Assembly (NCBI GenBank): GCA_030632035.1
Contig: DAOVJZ010000036.1
Coordinates: 1 to 10,207 of the forward strand
DNA length: 10,207 bases
Direction of reading: 5' to 3'
From: Granulosicoccaceae bacterium
GTDB lineage: Bacteria > Pseudomonadota > Gammaproteobacteria > DAOVJZ01
Shown: positions 1 to 7,255 of the stretch, piece after piece
How positions within the stretch are numbered: the first letter of the stretch is position 1
Layout of the letters: each line of letters begins with the position of its first letter
Notes under the pieces: generated by a model
Told to the model about the DNA's origin: nothing
What the model saw: only the letters and a program-made list of their open reading frames with translations
Databases searched by the model: none
Translations under genes and position numbers: made by a program

Positions 1-163
1 CAATAACAGGCGGTGTTAATACTTCTCTGGCAGTAATAACCGGCTTTTCTTCTGTTATTATTTCAGGAAGCGTGTCGGGAACTTCTTCCAGCAAGGCTTC
101 TAGATAAACACCTAATGCCTGATGTTCACCAATGAGTAATGAGTCTTTTGGATGCTTGCTCAT
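1..163 (-). CDS. CheW-like / ParP-like coupling protein, N-terminal part only
   Basis: Only the first 54 codons are in the window; the gene runs off the left edge. The ATG at 161-163 shares bases with the TGA stop of the upstream parA-like gene (ATGA overlap), and no good ribosome binding site precedes it, so translation is probably coupled. The visible protein begins MSKHPKDSLLIGEH, has a short hydrophobic helix-like stretch (GVYLEALLEE, residues 18-27), then an acidic, proline-containing segment typical of a linker. No CheW domain is visible yet. The call rests on position: in Pseudomonas and Vibrio the gene after the Soj/ParC ATPase encodes a protein with a low-complexity N-terminus and a C-terminal CheW/AIF domain (ParP in Vibrio) that links CheA arrays to the polar ParC system. 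The reading frame is secure; the function is inferred from context. It could also be an ordinary CheW with an N-terminal extension. Confidence 0.6.
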   Translation of the reverse strand, partial: MSKHPKDSLLIGEHQALGVYLEALLEEVPDTLPEIITEEKPVITAREVLTPPVI

Positions 164-951
164 ACAGCGGCGACAATCTCATTTTCACTGGATGCCGGAC
201 CAATCAAACTATCCAGTAACTCACTGTATGCCTGTATACCTCTGGTTTTGGCATTCATCATAGACAATGGAATACCGGCACGACTGGCTTCACGAAACTG
301 GGTATCCACAGGCACAACCTTGTCCCACAATTCCTCTTTATAATTATCCTGCAGATACTGAAGTGTTTCCTGCGATGCACGAGTGCGACGATCAAACATG
401 GTTGGAATAATCAAATGTGGTAAAGGTGGTTGACGTGTATGATTAATCATCTTTAACGTATGCAACATACGCTCCAGCCCCTTAAGCGCAAGAAACTCTG
501 TTTGTACTGGCATGAGTAATTTTTCACAAGCGGCCAATGCATTCACCATCAACACACCCAGCATCGGTGGGCAATCAATAATAATATTATCAAATTGATC
601 GGCCAATGGTTTAAATGCGCGTGATAACACCAGTCCCATTCCTGCCTTTGCACCCAGTTGTCTATCTAATGTTGTCAATGCGGTTGATGCCGGCATCAAA
701 TAAAGATGATCAAACCGGGTGTTACGAATCAGGCGCTCGGTATGTTCGAGGCTGGTATCCTGAAACAATGTGTAAACACTGTCTTCAACACTGTCAGGAT
801 CCAGACCAAAATAACTTGTCAGGGAACCATGGGGATCAACATCTACCAGTAAAGTATTGTGACCTCGACCAGCCAATAAACCAGCAAGCGATACGGCTGT
901 TGTCGTTTTACCAACGCCCCCTTTCTGATTGGCAACCGTCCAGACGATCAT
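160..951 (-). CDS. parC: ParA/Soj-family ATPase, probable ParC for polar chemotaxis arrays
   Basis: This 263-residue protein is a MinD/ParA-type P-loop ATPase. The deviant Walker A motif KGGVGKTT is at residues 10-17, with signature lysine K10 and K15. The A' motif DVDPHG is at 37-42, and the Walker B strand IIIDCPP is at 123-129. It has no N-terminal DNA-binding extension, and no parB follows in the window, which argues against plasmid or chromosome partition. Its place between motD and a CheW-like gene matches the Soj-like gene of the Pseudomonas chemotaxis cluster and ParC of Vibrio, which forms a polar focus that recruits and inherits chemosensory arrays. The ATG (949-951) overlaps the motD stop as ATGA and has an AGGAG ribosome site (960-964) 8 bases upstream. 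The family is certain; the array-positioning role is inferred from gene order and relatives. Confidence 0.88.
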   Translation of the reverse strand: MIVWTVANQKGGVGKTTTAVSLAGLLAGRGHNTLLVDVDPHGSLTSYFGLDPDSVEDSVYTLFQDTSLEHTERLIRNTRFDHLYLMPASTALTTLDRQLGAKAGMGLVLSRAFKPLADQFDNIIIDCPPMLGVLMVNALAACEKLLMPVQTEFLALKGLERMLHTLKMINHTRQPPLPHLIIPTMFDRRTRASQETLQYLQDNYKEELWDKVVPVDTQFREASRAGIPLSMMNAKTRGIQAYSELLDSLIGPASSENEIVAAV

Positions 952-2141
952 TTGCTGGACTCCTGTTTCGCCTCGTTCTGTTTATTAAATTCACTCTTGA
1001 TATCAGGAATAATGCTGGGTCTGGCGGGTAAACCCATGAACAAACTCTTGTCCAGTAATGATGGTGGTGAGACAGGCTGAATAATCATAGGAATATTACC
1101 CAATTCTGCTCCGGGTAGTTGTGCAGGTCCAATATCCAGTACGCCCCCAGATTGATCTATTGTCTTAAGCACTTCAACAGGTGGTTTAACTTTTGCCTTC
1201 TCTTTCCTGGCTTCCGGTTTTGGTGCCTCCTTCTTCACCTCAACAGATTTAACCGGTGCAACTTTCTTTTCTGGTTCTGGTTCCGGCTCATCCATGATAC
1301 GACGTGGTGTTTCATTGGTAGAAAGCACCATTACAATACGGTTATTTTTTTTACGTCCCTCAGGCGTTTTATTACTAACCAGGGGTTGGTGTTCACCATA
1401 CCCTATTGCTGCCAAGCGTGATGGATGAATACCCTTTGATTGAAAATACCTGACCACACTCGCCGCACGTGCCGCAGATAACTCCCAGTTGGTTGGGAAT
1501 TCATCTGTTCCAATCGGTATGTTATCGGTAAAACCTTCTATCTGAACGGCATTGGGAATGTCTTTAAATATACTACTTACTGCTTCAAGTACCGGAAATG
1601 CACGTTGTCTCAACTCTGCAGTACGCGGATAAAATGAAATATCTTCTTTCATCTCTACTTCGACCCATAGGTCACTGGTTCTGATGGTAAGTAATTCTTC
1701 CGCAATCAATGGTGCCAATGCTGTTTGCAGCTCTGACTTCACCTTTCTTATCAAATTGCCTCTAGGTGTGCTAGAAACCGCATCCTCCTGAAAAGGGCTT
1801 GCCTCCGATTCACCTATGGGTTTCATAGATGCTTGGCTCGGTTCACTCTCACTTGGCTGACCCGGATTAGGCGACTGAAATTGTGCCTGACGTAAATGTC
1901 GTATTCCTTTTTGTTTGGTCTTTGATTTTCCCAAATCAACAGATATGCTCTGAGCTGCCTCTGGTGATGATTCAAAGACAGCAATCAATGAATCAGAAAG
2001 AACTCGATACTTACCTTCATTGACAGAAGAAATGGAATACATCACAACAAAGAATGCAAATAATAGCGTAATAAAGTCAGCATAAGAAACTAGCCAGCGT
2101 TCATGGTTTTCGTGTTCCTCAGGTTTCTTTTTGCGGGCCAT
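948..2141 (-). CDS. motD: Flagellar stator protein MotD (MotB family) with long C-terminal tail
   Basis: MotB-family stator subunit of 397 residues that anchors the MotC/MotD proton channel to the cell wall. A basic cytoplasmic N-terminus (MARKKK) precedes one membrane segment at about residues 20-38. That segment carries the family's proton-binding aspartate, D22, in SYADFITLLFAFF. A Ser/Pro/Gln-rich linker (about 60-130) leads to an OmpA-like peptidoglycan-binding domain at about 165-275, seen in IEGFTDNIPIG, NWELSAARA and GRKKNNRI. After that domain comes an unusual tail of about 120 residues (276-397). It is first Pro/Glu/Lys-rich, then hydrophobic and Pro-rich. From memory, Pseudomonas MotD is about 300 residues, so this one is long. 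It lies 6 bases after motC with a short-spaced AGGGG site (2145-2149), and its stop overlaps the next gene. It could simply be named MotB, but the neighbourhood favours MotD. Confidence 0.93.
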   Translation of the reverse strand: MARKKKPEEHENHERWLVSYADFITLLFAFFVVMYSISSVNEGKYRVLSDSLIAVFESSPEAAQSISVDLGKSKTKQKGIRHLRQAQFQSPNPGQPSESEPSQASMKPIGESEASPFQEDAVSSTPRGNLIRKVKSELQTALAPLIAEELLTIRTSDLWVEVEMKEDISFYPRTAELRQRAFPVLEAVSSIFKDIPNAVQIEGFTDNIPIGTDEFPTNWELSAARAASVVRYFQSKGIHPSRLAAIGYGEHQPLVSNKTPEGRKKNNRIVMVLSTNETPRRIMDEPEPEPEKKVAPVKSVEVKKEAPKPEARKEKAKVKPPVEVLKTIDQSGGVLDIGPAQLPGAELGNIPMIIQPVSPPSLLDKSLFMGLPARPSIIPDIKSEFNKQNEAKQESSK

Positions 2142-2147
2142 TAGCCC

Positions 2148-2894
2148 CTAACCAACCGCGAGGAAACTACGTAGTTTGGTTTCAATATTGCGTGGATTTT
2201 CACCTTCAGCAATGGCGATAATCCCTTCTACAATCATATCCCTGAACTGGGTCTGATGATGGATGAGTGTCTTCAACTTTCCTGCAACAGGGAGAAAAAC
2301 CAGGTTTGCAAACCCCACACCGTAAATCGTTGCCACGAATGCCACCGCAATACCCGGGCCCAGTGCAGAGGGATCGGCCAGATTATTCATCACATGAATC
2401 AACCCCATAACCGCCCCGATAATTCCGATGGTTGGACTATAGCCTCCCATCCCCTCATAGACTTTTGCACACTGCGTATCAAAATGTTCTTTTACTGATA
2501 TTTCAACTTCCATAATACCGCGAATAGTCTCAGGCTCACTGCCATCCACCAGTAACTGCAAGCCTTTTTGGGAAAAGGGGTCCGGCTCATCATCAATCAG
2601 TCCTTCCAGTCCCAGTAAACCCTCCTTACGCGAAATACGACTCCACTCAAGAATTTTATCAACTGCCTGGGTTGCTGCAATAGAAGGAGGAAAAAATAAC
2701 CATCTGATTTTTGTAAGTGCAGACAGGAAAACTTTCATTTCCGTCTGTACCATCAACGCGCCAACCGTACCACCAGCCACAATCAAAAGCGCGGTCACCT
2801 GAACTAATGAATCAAGGTGACCACCTTCCAGCCAGTTACCAACCAGTATCGCGCCGATACCCATGGTAAGACCTATAATAGTCATAATATCCAT
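2148..2894 (-). CDS. motC: Flagellar stator protein MotC (MotA family)
   Basis: MotA/TolQ/ExbB-family stator subunit of 248 residues that forms the proton channel with MotD and pushes on the rotor protein FliG. Four hydrophobic segments are visible at about residues 1-22, 31-51, 152-172 and 180-204. Between segments 2 and 3 is a cytoplasmic loop of about 100 residues with the charged patch R86, R89, E91 and E97, in the area where MotA contacts FliG. The third segment holds the family signature YSPTIGIIGAVMGLIHVM, with the conserved proline at P154. The ATG is 2 bases after the cheB stop, and an AAGGA site (2901-2905) inside the end of cheB sits 6 bases before it, so the two are almost certainly cotranslated. 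Position between cheB and motD matches the second (MotCD) stator set of Pseudomonas rather than a MotAB locus. Proton rather than sodium use is inferred from the family. Confidence 0.94.
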   Translation of the reverse strand: MDIMTIIGLTMGIGAILVGNWLEGGHLDSLVQVTALLIVAGGTVGALMVQTEMKVFLSALTKIRWLFFPPSIAATQAVDKILEWSRISRKEGLLGLEGLIDDEPDPFSQKGLQLLVDGSEPETIRGIMEVEISVKEHFDTQCAKVYEGMGGYSPTIGIIGAVMGLIHVMNNLADPSALGPGIAVAFVATIYGVGFANLVFLPVAGKLKTLIHHQTQFRDMIVEGIIAIAEGENPRNIETKLRSFLAVG

Positions 2895-2896
2895 GA

Positions 2897-3955
2897 TTAT
2901 TCCTTACCCTTAAGGGTGTCCCCGATATTAGAAAGTGGTAAAACCAAATCAACCAATCCTGCTTTTGCAACTGCCGCCGGCATACCATAGACCACACAAC
3001 TGTCCTCGTCCTGTGCCCAAACGGTTGCGCCATTTTGTTTTAATTCACGCGCACCTTCACAACCATCTGCACCCATCCCTGTCAAAATAATAGCCAGTGT
3101 GTTTATTGATTCCGTGTCGGCAATCGATTTAAACGTGATGTCCACACTGGGCTTGTAGGTTTGTCCTGGCTTACTTTCACTAATGCGTATTACCTTACTT
3201 GTCTTTTTATCCTCTATTGTCATTTGCTTGCCGCCGGGTGCCAGATAGGCCGTTGCCGGTTTAAGCACATCACCATCAATAGCTTCCTTGATAGTGATTT
3301 CACATTGTTGATCCAGTCTCTGGGCAAAAGAAGGAGTAAAACTGGCCGGCATATGCTGGATCAATAAAACCGGTAATGGATAGTCAGCGGGTAATTTAGT
3401 CAACACCTCTTGTAATGCAACTGGTCCGCCTGTCGAAGTACCAATAGCAACAATGTCATAATCCGATAAGGTGGGAGCTTTAATTGAAGCAGGACGTGCT
3501 GGCGCTGGTGCTGATTCTTTTTTCTCTGCAACCGGTTTACGCAAATGTACATGAGCTCGCTTACTGCCCAGTATTCTGACCCGTTCACAAAGCAGACGCT
3601 TGGCTTCTTCCTTGTTTTTAGAAATGTCTTCAAAACGTTTTGGCAAGAAATCGGCAGCACCTGCATCCAGTGCATTCAATGTCGCCTTGGCACCATCTGT
3701 TGTCAGGGTTGAAAACATTAATATGGGAGTCGGTCTAACTTCCATAATCTTTCTAACCGATGTAATACCGTCCATAACCGGCATTTCAATATCCATGGTA
3801 ATCACATCGGGTTTGAGTTCCTGTGTACGTTCTATGGCCTCCTGACCATCATTGGCAGTACCTATTACTTCAATACTGGAATCAGTTGCAAGAATCTCAC
3901 TCACAACCTTCCGAAAAAAAGCAGAATCATCAACGACGAGCACACGAATGGCCAT
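2897..3955 (-). CDS. cheB: Chemotaxis methylesterase/deamidase CheB
   Basis: CheB removes methyl groups from glutamate side chains of chemoreceptors (and deamidates glutamines), resetting receptor sensitivity once CheA phosphorylates it. The 352-residue protein has an N-terminal receiver domain (about 1-125) with acidic pocket D9/D10, phosphoacceptor D55 in ITMDIEMPVMDG and K106. A Lys/Ala/Pro-rich linker follows (about 131-162), then a methylesterase domain (about 165-350). The expected catalytic triad is present: S174 in GTSTGGP, H201 in IQHMPASF and D297 in GMGADG. There is no NWxxF-type receptor-tethering pentapeptide at the C-terminus, which ends in GKE. The ATG follows the cheA stop by 14 bases, with AAGGA at 3965-3969 giving a 9-base spacing. 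All key residues are intact. Confidence 0.97.
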   Translation of the reverse strand: MAIRVLVVDDSAFFRKVVSEILATDSSIEVIGTANDGQEAIERTQELKPDVITMDIEMPVMDGITSVRKIMEVRPTPILMFSTLTTDGAKATLNALDAGAADFLPKRFEDISKNKEEAKRLLCERVRILGSKRAHVHLRKPVAEKKESAPAPARPASIKAPTLSDYDIVAIGTSTGGPVALQEVLTKLPADYPLPVLLIQHMPASFTPSFAQRLDQQCEITIKEAIDGDVLKPATAYLAPGGKQMTIEDKKTSKVIRISESKPGQTYKPSVDITFKSIADTESINTLAIILTGMGADGCEGARELKQNGATVWAQDEDSCVVYGMPAAVAKAGLVDLVLPLSNIGDTLKGKE

Positions 3956-3969
3956 AAATAAATATCCTT

Positions 3970-6021
3970 TTAGAACCTGCCGGCATATGCCTGAAGCATT
4001 TCGGGAACATCAAGAATCAGCGCAATTTTACCATCACCGGTTACTGTCGCTCCGGCAACACCTTTTGTTCCATGCAGCATGGTACCCAATGGTTTAATAA
4101 CCACTTCTTCCTGCCCTAATAATTGATCCACAACAAAACCCACATGCTGATTACCAATTGACACAATCACTACATGTGCTGATTCACGTTCAGCTGCTGA
4201 AGCAGAGCCGTTGACTAACCATTTTCTCAAATAAAAGAGTGGTACTGCCTTTCCACGCACAATAACTACTTCCTGACCATCAACCACATTGGTCTTGGTA
4301 ATATCCATGTCAAAAATTTCATTAACGCTGGTTAGAGGCAAGGCAAAAGTCTGATTTCCCAATACCACCATTAAGGTGGGTAATATAGCTAATGTTAAAG
4401 GTAGCTTGATAAGAAAACGTGAACCTTTTCCTAATTGTGATTCAATTTCAACTGAACCATTAAGCTGTGCAATACGTGACTTAACCACATCCATCCCGAC
4501 ACCACGACCCGAAACATCGGAAATCTCCTGTTTGGTAGAAAAGCCGGGTGCAAAGATCAGGTTGAAACAATCCCGATCATCAAGACGTGCCGCCGCATCT
4601 TCATCCATTAAACCTTTTTCTACCGCCTTCTTGCGTAAAACCTCCGCATCCATTCCTGCCCCGTCATCTTCAATGGTCAACAGGATATGATCGCCTTCCT
4701 GTTCTGCGGAAAGTAATACCGTTCCCTGACGAGCTTTGCCTTTTTTCTCTCGTTCATCTGGCATTTCGACTCCGTGATCAACAGCATTACGCACAAGATG
4801 AACTAATGGATCGGCAATGGCCTCAACAAGATTCTTGTCCAGATCAGTCTCTTCACCAGCAAGTTCAAGGCTGACTTCTTTCTTCAAGCTCCTTGCCAGA
4901 TCCCTGACAACACGTGGGAAGCGTCCAAACACTTTCTTGATCGGCTGCATACGTGTCTTCATAACAGAAATTTGCAAATCAGTGGTAACAACATCCAGAT
5001 TTCCAATCGCCAACGACATATCATCTTCGACATCACTGGCTTTTAATCTGGATAACCGGTTACGCACCAGCACCAGCTCACCCACCATATTCATAATGTC
5101 ATCAAGCCGTTTGGTATCAACACGAACAGTGGCTTCTGCCTGAGGTGCCTCTTTTGCTTTTGCCGGCTTTTTAGTTTCTTTCTTTGCCTCTGCCTTTTTC
5201 GCAGAAGGTTTAGCCGATGCTTTCGGTTTTTCAGCTGGAGTTGATGAACCTGTACTGGTTGGTGAAGCACCCTTACCATGTAAATCATCCAGCAAGGCGT
5301 CAAATTCATCTTCGCTTATTTCATCAGATTGACTCGCTGCAGATGGTGTCTCCTTTTCGGGCGCACTAGCTTCAGGCGCACCAGCAAATTTTCCTTCACC
5401 ATGCATTTCGTCCAGTAAGGCTTCAAATTCATCATCAGTGATATCATCACTGGCTGCAGGAGCGGGTGTTTCAGATTGTTGTTCAACAGCGGAAGATTTG
5501 CCGCTTTGCGATGCATCCAGAATGGCCTCAAATTCTTCGTCCGTGATATCGTCTGCATTTGTTTCGGAGGATTCAGGTTGGGCTTGCTCTACGGGTGCTG
5601 ATTCAGGGACTGCTGCCGGTGTACTGTCTGCATTTGGTTGAGCAAATGATGCAATCAGTGCTATCAATTCCGGATCAGCCGGTTCAGGATCAACTCCAGC
5701 ACGGACATTCTCAAACATGTCCTGAAGAATGTCTGTAACAGGGAGAATGGCATCCATGAGTTCGGCATCAACTGCACGATCACCATTACGCAAAATATTA
5801 AAGACATCCTCTGCACAATGGCAGAGTTCAACCAAAGCGGTCAAACCAACGAAGCCGGCACCACCTTTAATGGTATGGAAACCGCGAAATACGGCATTAA
5901 GTAAATCTTTATCATCCGGACTCTGCTCGAGATCGACCAGCTGCTCTCCCAGTTGATCCAGGATTTCACCTGCTTCGACCAGAAAGTCCTGTAGTATTTC
6001 ATCATCAAGATCGATCGCCAT
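3970..6021 (-). CDS. cheA: Chemotaxis sensor histidine kinase CheA
   Basis: CheA autophosphorylates in response to receptor state and passes the phosphate to CheY and CheB. In the 683 residues, the Hpt (P1) domain spans about 1-105 with phospho-acceptor H49 in FRGFHTIKGGAGF. The long region 106-296 is Ala/Pro/Glu/Ser-rich. It contains three acidic repeats (157-169, 192-208, 233-249) and ends in a Lys/Ala-rich stretch (264-292). I cannot recognise a folded P2 (CheY/CheB-binding) domain in it. The dimerisation domain (P3) is at about 298-365. The HATPase domain (P4) is at about 366-540, with N box LVRNAVDHG (409-417), G boxes EDDGAGMD (451-458) and GRGVGMDVV (505-513), and F box FAPGFST (490-496). 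The CheW-like P5 domain is at about 545-683. An AAGG site (6031-6034) lies 9 bases before the ATG, and cheZ ends 29 bases upstream. The linker may hold the polar-localisation (LID) region described for Vibrio CheA. Confidence 0.97.
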   Translation of the reverse strand: MAIDLDDEILQDFLVEAGEILDQLGEQLVDLEQSPDDKDLLNAVFRGFHTIKGGAGFVGLTALVELCHCAEDVFNILRNGDRAVDAELMDAILPVTDILQDMFENVRAGVDPEPADPELIALIASFAQPNADSTPAAVPESAPVEQAQPESSETNADDITDEEFEAILDASQSGKSSAVEQQSETPAPAASDDITDDEFEALLDEMHGEGKFAGAPEASAPEKETPSAASQSDEISEDEFDALLDDLHGKGASPTSTGSSTPAEKPKASAKPSAKKAEAKKETKKPAKAKEAPQAEATVRVDTKRLDDIMNMVGELVLVRNRLSRLKASDVEDDMSLAIGNLDVVTTDLQISVMKTRMQPIKKVFGRFPRVVRDLARSLKKEVSLELAGEETDLDKNLVEAIADPLVHLVRNAVDHGVEMPDEREKKGKARQGTVLLSAEQEGDHILLTIEDDGAGMDAEVLRKKAVEKGLMDEDAAARLDDRDCFNLIFAPGFSTKQEISDVSGRGVGMDVVKSRIAQLNGSVEIESQLGKGSRFLIKLPLTLAILPTLMVVLGNQTFALPLTSVNEIFDMDITKTNVVDGQEVVIVRGKAVPLFYLRKWLVNGSASAAERESAHVVIVSIGNQHVGFVVDQLLGQEEVVIKPLGTMLHGTKGVAGATVTGDGKIALILDVPEMLQAYAGRF
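5275..5553 (-). repeat. Three degenerate in-frame acidic repeats in the CheA linker
   Basis: The CheA linker carries three related 13- to 17-residue units. They are DDITDEEFEAILD (residues 157-169, bases 5515-5553), DDITDDEFEALLDEMHG (192-208, bases 5398-5448) and DEISEDEFDALLDDLHG (233-249, bases 5275-5325). Units start 35 and 41 residues apart, with Pro/Ala/Ser-rich spacers between them. The last two units also share the HGxG ending, which the first lacks. The pattern looks like repeated short amphipathic acidic helices used as docking motifs rather than a folded domain. The repetition is seen directly; the docking role is inferred. Confidence 0.8.
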
Positions 6022-6050
6022 TATAAGAAACCTTATGTGGATTCATTTTT

Positions 6051-6791
6051 CTAAAATCCAAAACTTGAAAGTAAATCGTCCACTTCATCCTGCCCTGATA
6101 CAGTGTCACTACCTTCGTCCAGGCCAGGAACAACTGGGCCAGACAGCTCTGATTTATCCTGTTTACTGTCTTTCTTGTCTTCTTTATGAGTAATCTGGCT
6201 ACCAGAAACCTTGATCAGGTTAACCAGATTTTCTTCTACTTCACTCACCAGAGTGATAACACGACGAATAATTTGCCCTGTCAGATCCTGAAAATCCTGT
6301 GCCATCAAAACTTCATTCAAATTCTTCTTTATTTGTGAAGCATCACCAATCAGGAATTCAAGATAAGAATCTACCTCTTTAGATAGCTCCCTGAATTCAC
6401 CAGGTTCCATTTCGCGACTAGTAAAACGTTTCCAGTCTTCTTTGATATCATTTGCGCGTTGCAACATTTCATCACAAAGTGGTACAGAACTTTCAACTGC
6501 AGTCAGCGTACGATCTGCTGCTTCTTCTGTCTTTGTGATGACGTAATTCAAACGCTCCTTTGCATCAGGTATTTCGTCCTCTGCCATCTCATTGATACGA
6601 GAATCCAGTTTAAAGTTGCTGAGTGCTTCATGCAGTTCCCGGGTCAGCTTCCCTACTTCATTAAATAAACTGGCCTGGCGCTTAGCAACCATTTCATCCA
6701 GCAGCTGGTTAATTCCTGCTTCATCACCCGTATTAACAAGCTCAGCCAGTTTTTTGGCATCTTGCATATAATCATTTGATTCTTCACCCAC
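6051..6791 (-). CDS. cheZ: CheY-P phosphatase CheZ
   Basis: CheZ speeds dephosphorylation of CheY-P and so ends the motor-reversal signal. The 246-residue protein is largely helical and charged, as expected for the long four-helix bundle. The active-site segment QDFQDLTGQIIRRVI (165-179) carries D169 and Q173, matching D143 and the catalytic Q147 of the E. coli enzyme. A flexible, charged linker (about 200-233) leads to the C-terminal CheY-binding peptide DEVDDLLSSFGF (235-246). It is longer than E. coli CheZ (214 residues), mainly at the N-terminus and linker. The start is GTG at 6789-6791, with AGGAG (6799-6803) 7 bases upstream; the first in-frame ATG is at residue 9. cheY ends 29 bases before it and cheA begins 29 bases after its stop. 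Confidence 0.96.
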   Translation of the reverse strand: MGEESNDYMQDAKKLAELVNTGDEAGINQLLDEMVAKRQASLFNEVGKLTRELHEALSNFKLDSRINEMAEDEIPDAKERLNYVITKTEEAADRTLTAVESSVPLCDEMLQRANDIKEDWKRFTSREMEPGEFRELSKEVDSYLEFLIGDASQIKKNLNEVLMAQDFQDLTGQIIRRVITLVSEVEENLVNLIKVSGSQITHKEDKKDSKQDKSELSGPVVPGLDEGSDTVSGQDEVDDLLSSFGF

Positions 6792-6798
6792 ACACCTT

Positions 6799-6803
6799 CT
6801 CCT
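6799..6803 (-). promoter_or_regulatory. Ribosome binding site fixing a GTG start for cheZ
   Basis: An AGGAG sequence on the minus strand lies 7 bases before a GTG codon (6789-6791) in frame with cheZ. The nearest in-frame ATG is eight codons further on, too far from this site, so GTG is the better start. Confidence 0.75.
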
Positions 6804-6820
6804 GGTAACCCGCCAAACTA

Positions 6821-7210
6821 CTAACCATCAATACGTTCAAAAATTTTATCGAGTTTTTCTTTTAACGTGGCGGCAGTAAATGGTTTAACAATGTAACCAT
6901 TCACTCCAGATTGGGCTGCTTCAACGATCTGTTCACGCTTTTGTTCTGCGGTAACCATAAGGACAGGTAGCTTGCATAGATTGGGATCAGCACGTACGGC
7001 TTTGAGAAGGTCAATACCCTGCATACCAGGCATGTTCCAGTCAGTGACCAGAAAGTCAAAATCGCCTGCATCTTGTAATAATGGAAGTGCGGTAGCGCCA
7101 TCATCTGCCTCATGGAGATTTTCAAACCCCAACTCCTTGAGCAAATTTTTGACGATCCGTCTCATTGTGGAAAAGTCATCCACAACCAGTATTTTCATAT
7201 TATGATCCAA
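6821..7210 (-). CDS. cheY: Chemotaxis response regulator CheY
   Basis: Single-domain receiver that, when phosphorylated by CheA, binds the flagellar switch and changes rotation. With the start used here it has 129 residues. The acidic pocket is D11/D12 in VVDDFSTMRRIV, the phosphoacceptor is D57 in TDWNMPGM, and the switch residues are T87 and Y106. The conserved lysine is K109 in VKPFTAATL. The sequence resembles E. coli CheY throughout. The start chosen is TTG (7208-7210), because GGAGG (7216-7220) lies 5 bases upstream of it. The alternative ATG (7196-7198) lies 17 bases from that site and would give 125 residues, close to the Pseudomonas form, which from memory begins MKILIVDDFS. The 45-base gap after fliA is the longest in the window; no convincing sigma-28 or sigma-54 promoter was seen in it. 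Confidence 0.97.
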   Translation of the reverse strand: MDHNMKILVVDDFSTMRRIVKNLLKELGFENLHEADDGATALPLLQDAGDFDFLVTDWNMPGMQGIDLLKAVRADPNLCKLPVLMVTAEQKREQIVEAAQSGVNGYIVKPFTAATLKEKLDKIFERIDG

Positions 7211-7215
7211 AATTA

Positions 7216-7220
7216 CCTCC
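7216..7220 (-). promoter_or_regulatory. Strong Shine-Dalgarno (GGAGG) ahead of cheY, favouring a TTG start
   Basis: GGAGG on the minus strand is 5 bases from an in-frame TTG (7208-7210) and 17 bases from the first ATG (7196-7198). The short spacing favours TTG. A weaker GGA, 7 bases before the ATG, leaves the ATG possible. Confidence 0.6.
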
Positions 7221-7255
7221 GAAATTTCCCTGACAACAGCATTCCATATAGATAA

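Noticed and set aside
160..951. Interpretation of the parA-like gene as a plasmid or chromosome partition gene
   Set aside because: No parB follows in the window, there is no N-terminal DNA-binding extension, and it is fused into the chemotaxis gene order by overlapping stop and start codons on both sides.
615..1031. Plus-strand open frame of 138 codons across the parC/motD junction
   Set aside because: It lies antisense to two well-supported genes, has no recognisable domain, and its composition is that of a reverse-frame shadow.
1119..1421. Plus-strand open frame rich in Phe, Trp and Cys opposite motD
   Set aside because: The Phe/Trp/Leu-rich composition arises from reading the Lys/Glu/Pro-rich motD tail backwards; there is no family match or good ribosome site.
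2836..3033. Minus-strand frame of 65 codons spanning the cheB/motC junction
   Set aside because: It overlaps the ends of two intact genes in another frame and lacks any domain.
5091..5558. Minus-strand frames rich in Lys, Gln and Leu inside the cheA linker
   Set aside because: These are frame-shifted readings of the repeated, low-complexity linker; the cheA frame continues unbroken through the region with conserved domains on both sides.
7211..7255. Possible promoter in the fliA-cheY gap (a TGGAATG...TTGT sigma-54-like pattern)
   Set aside because: The -12 element is not TTGC at the required spacing from GG, and no sigma-28 match (TAAA near -35, GCCGATAA near -10) is present. The gap is explained well enough by the cheY ribosome site.
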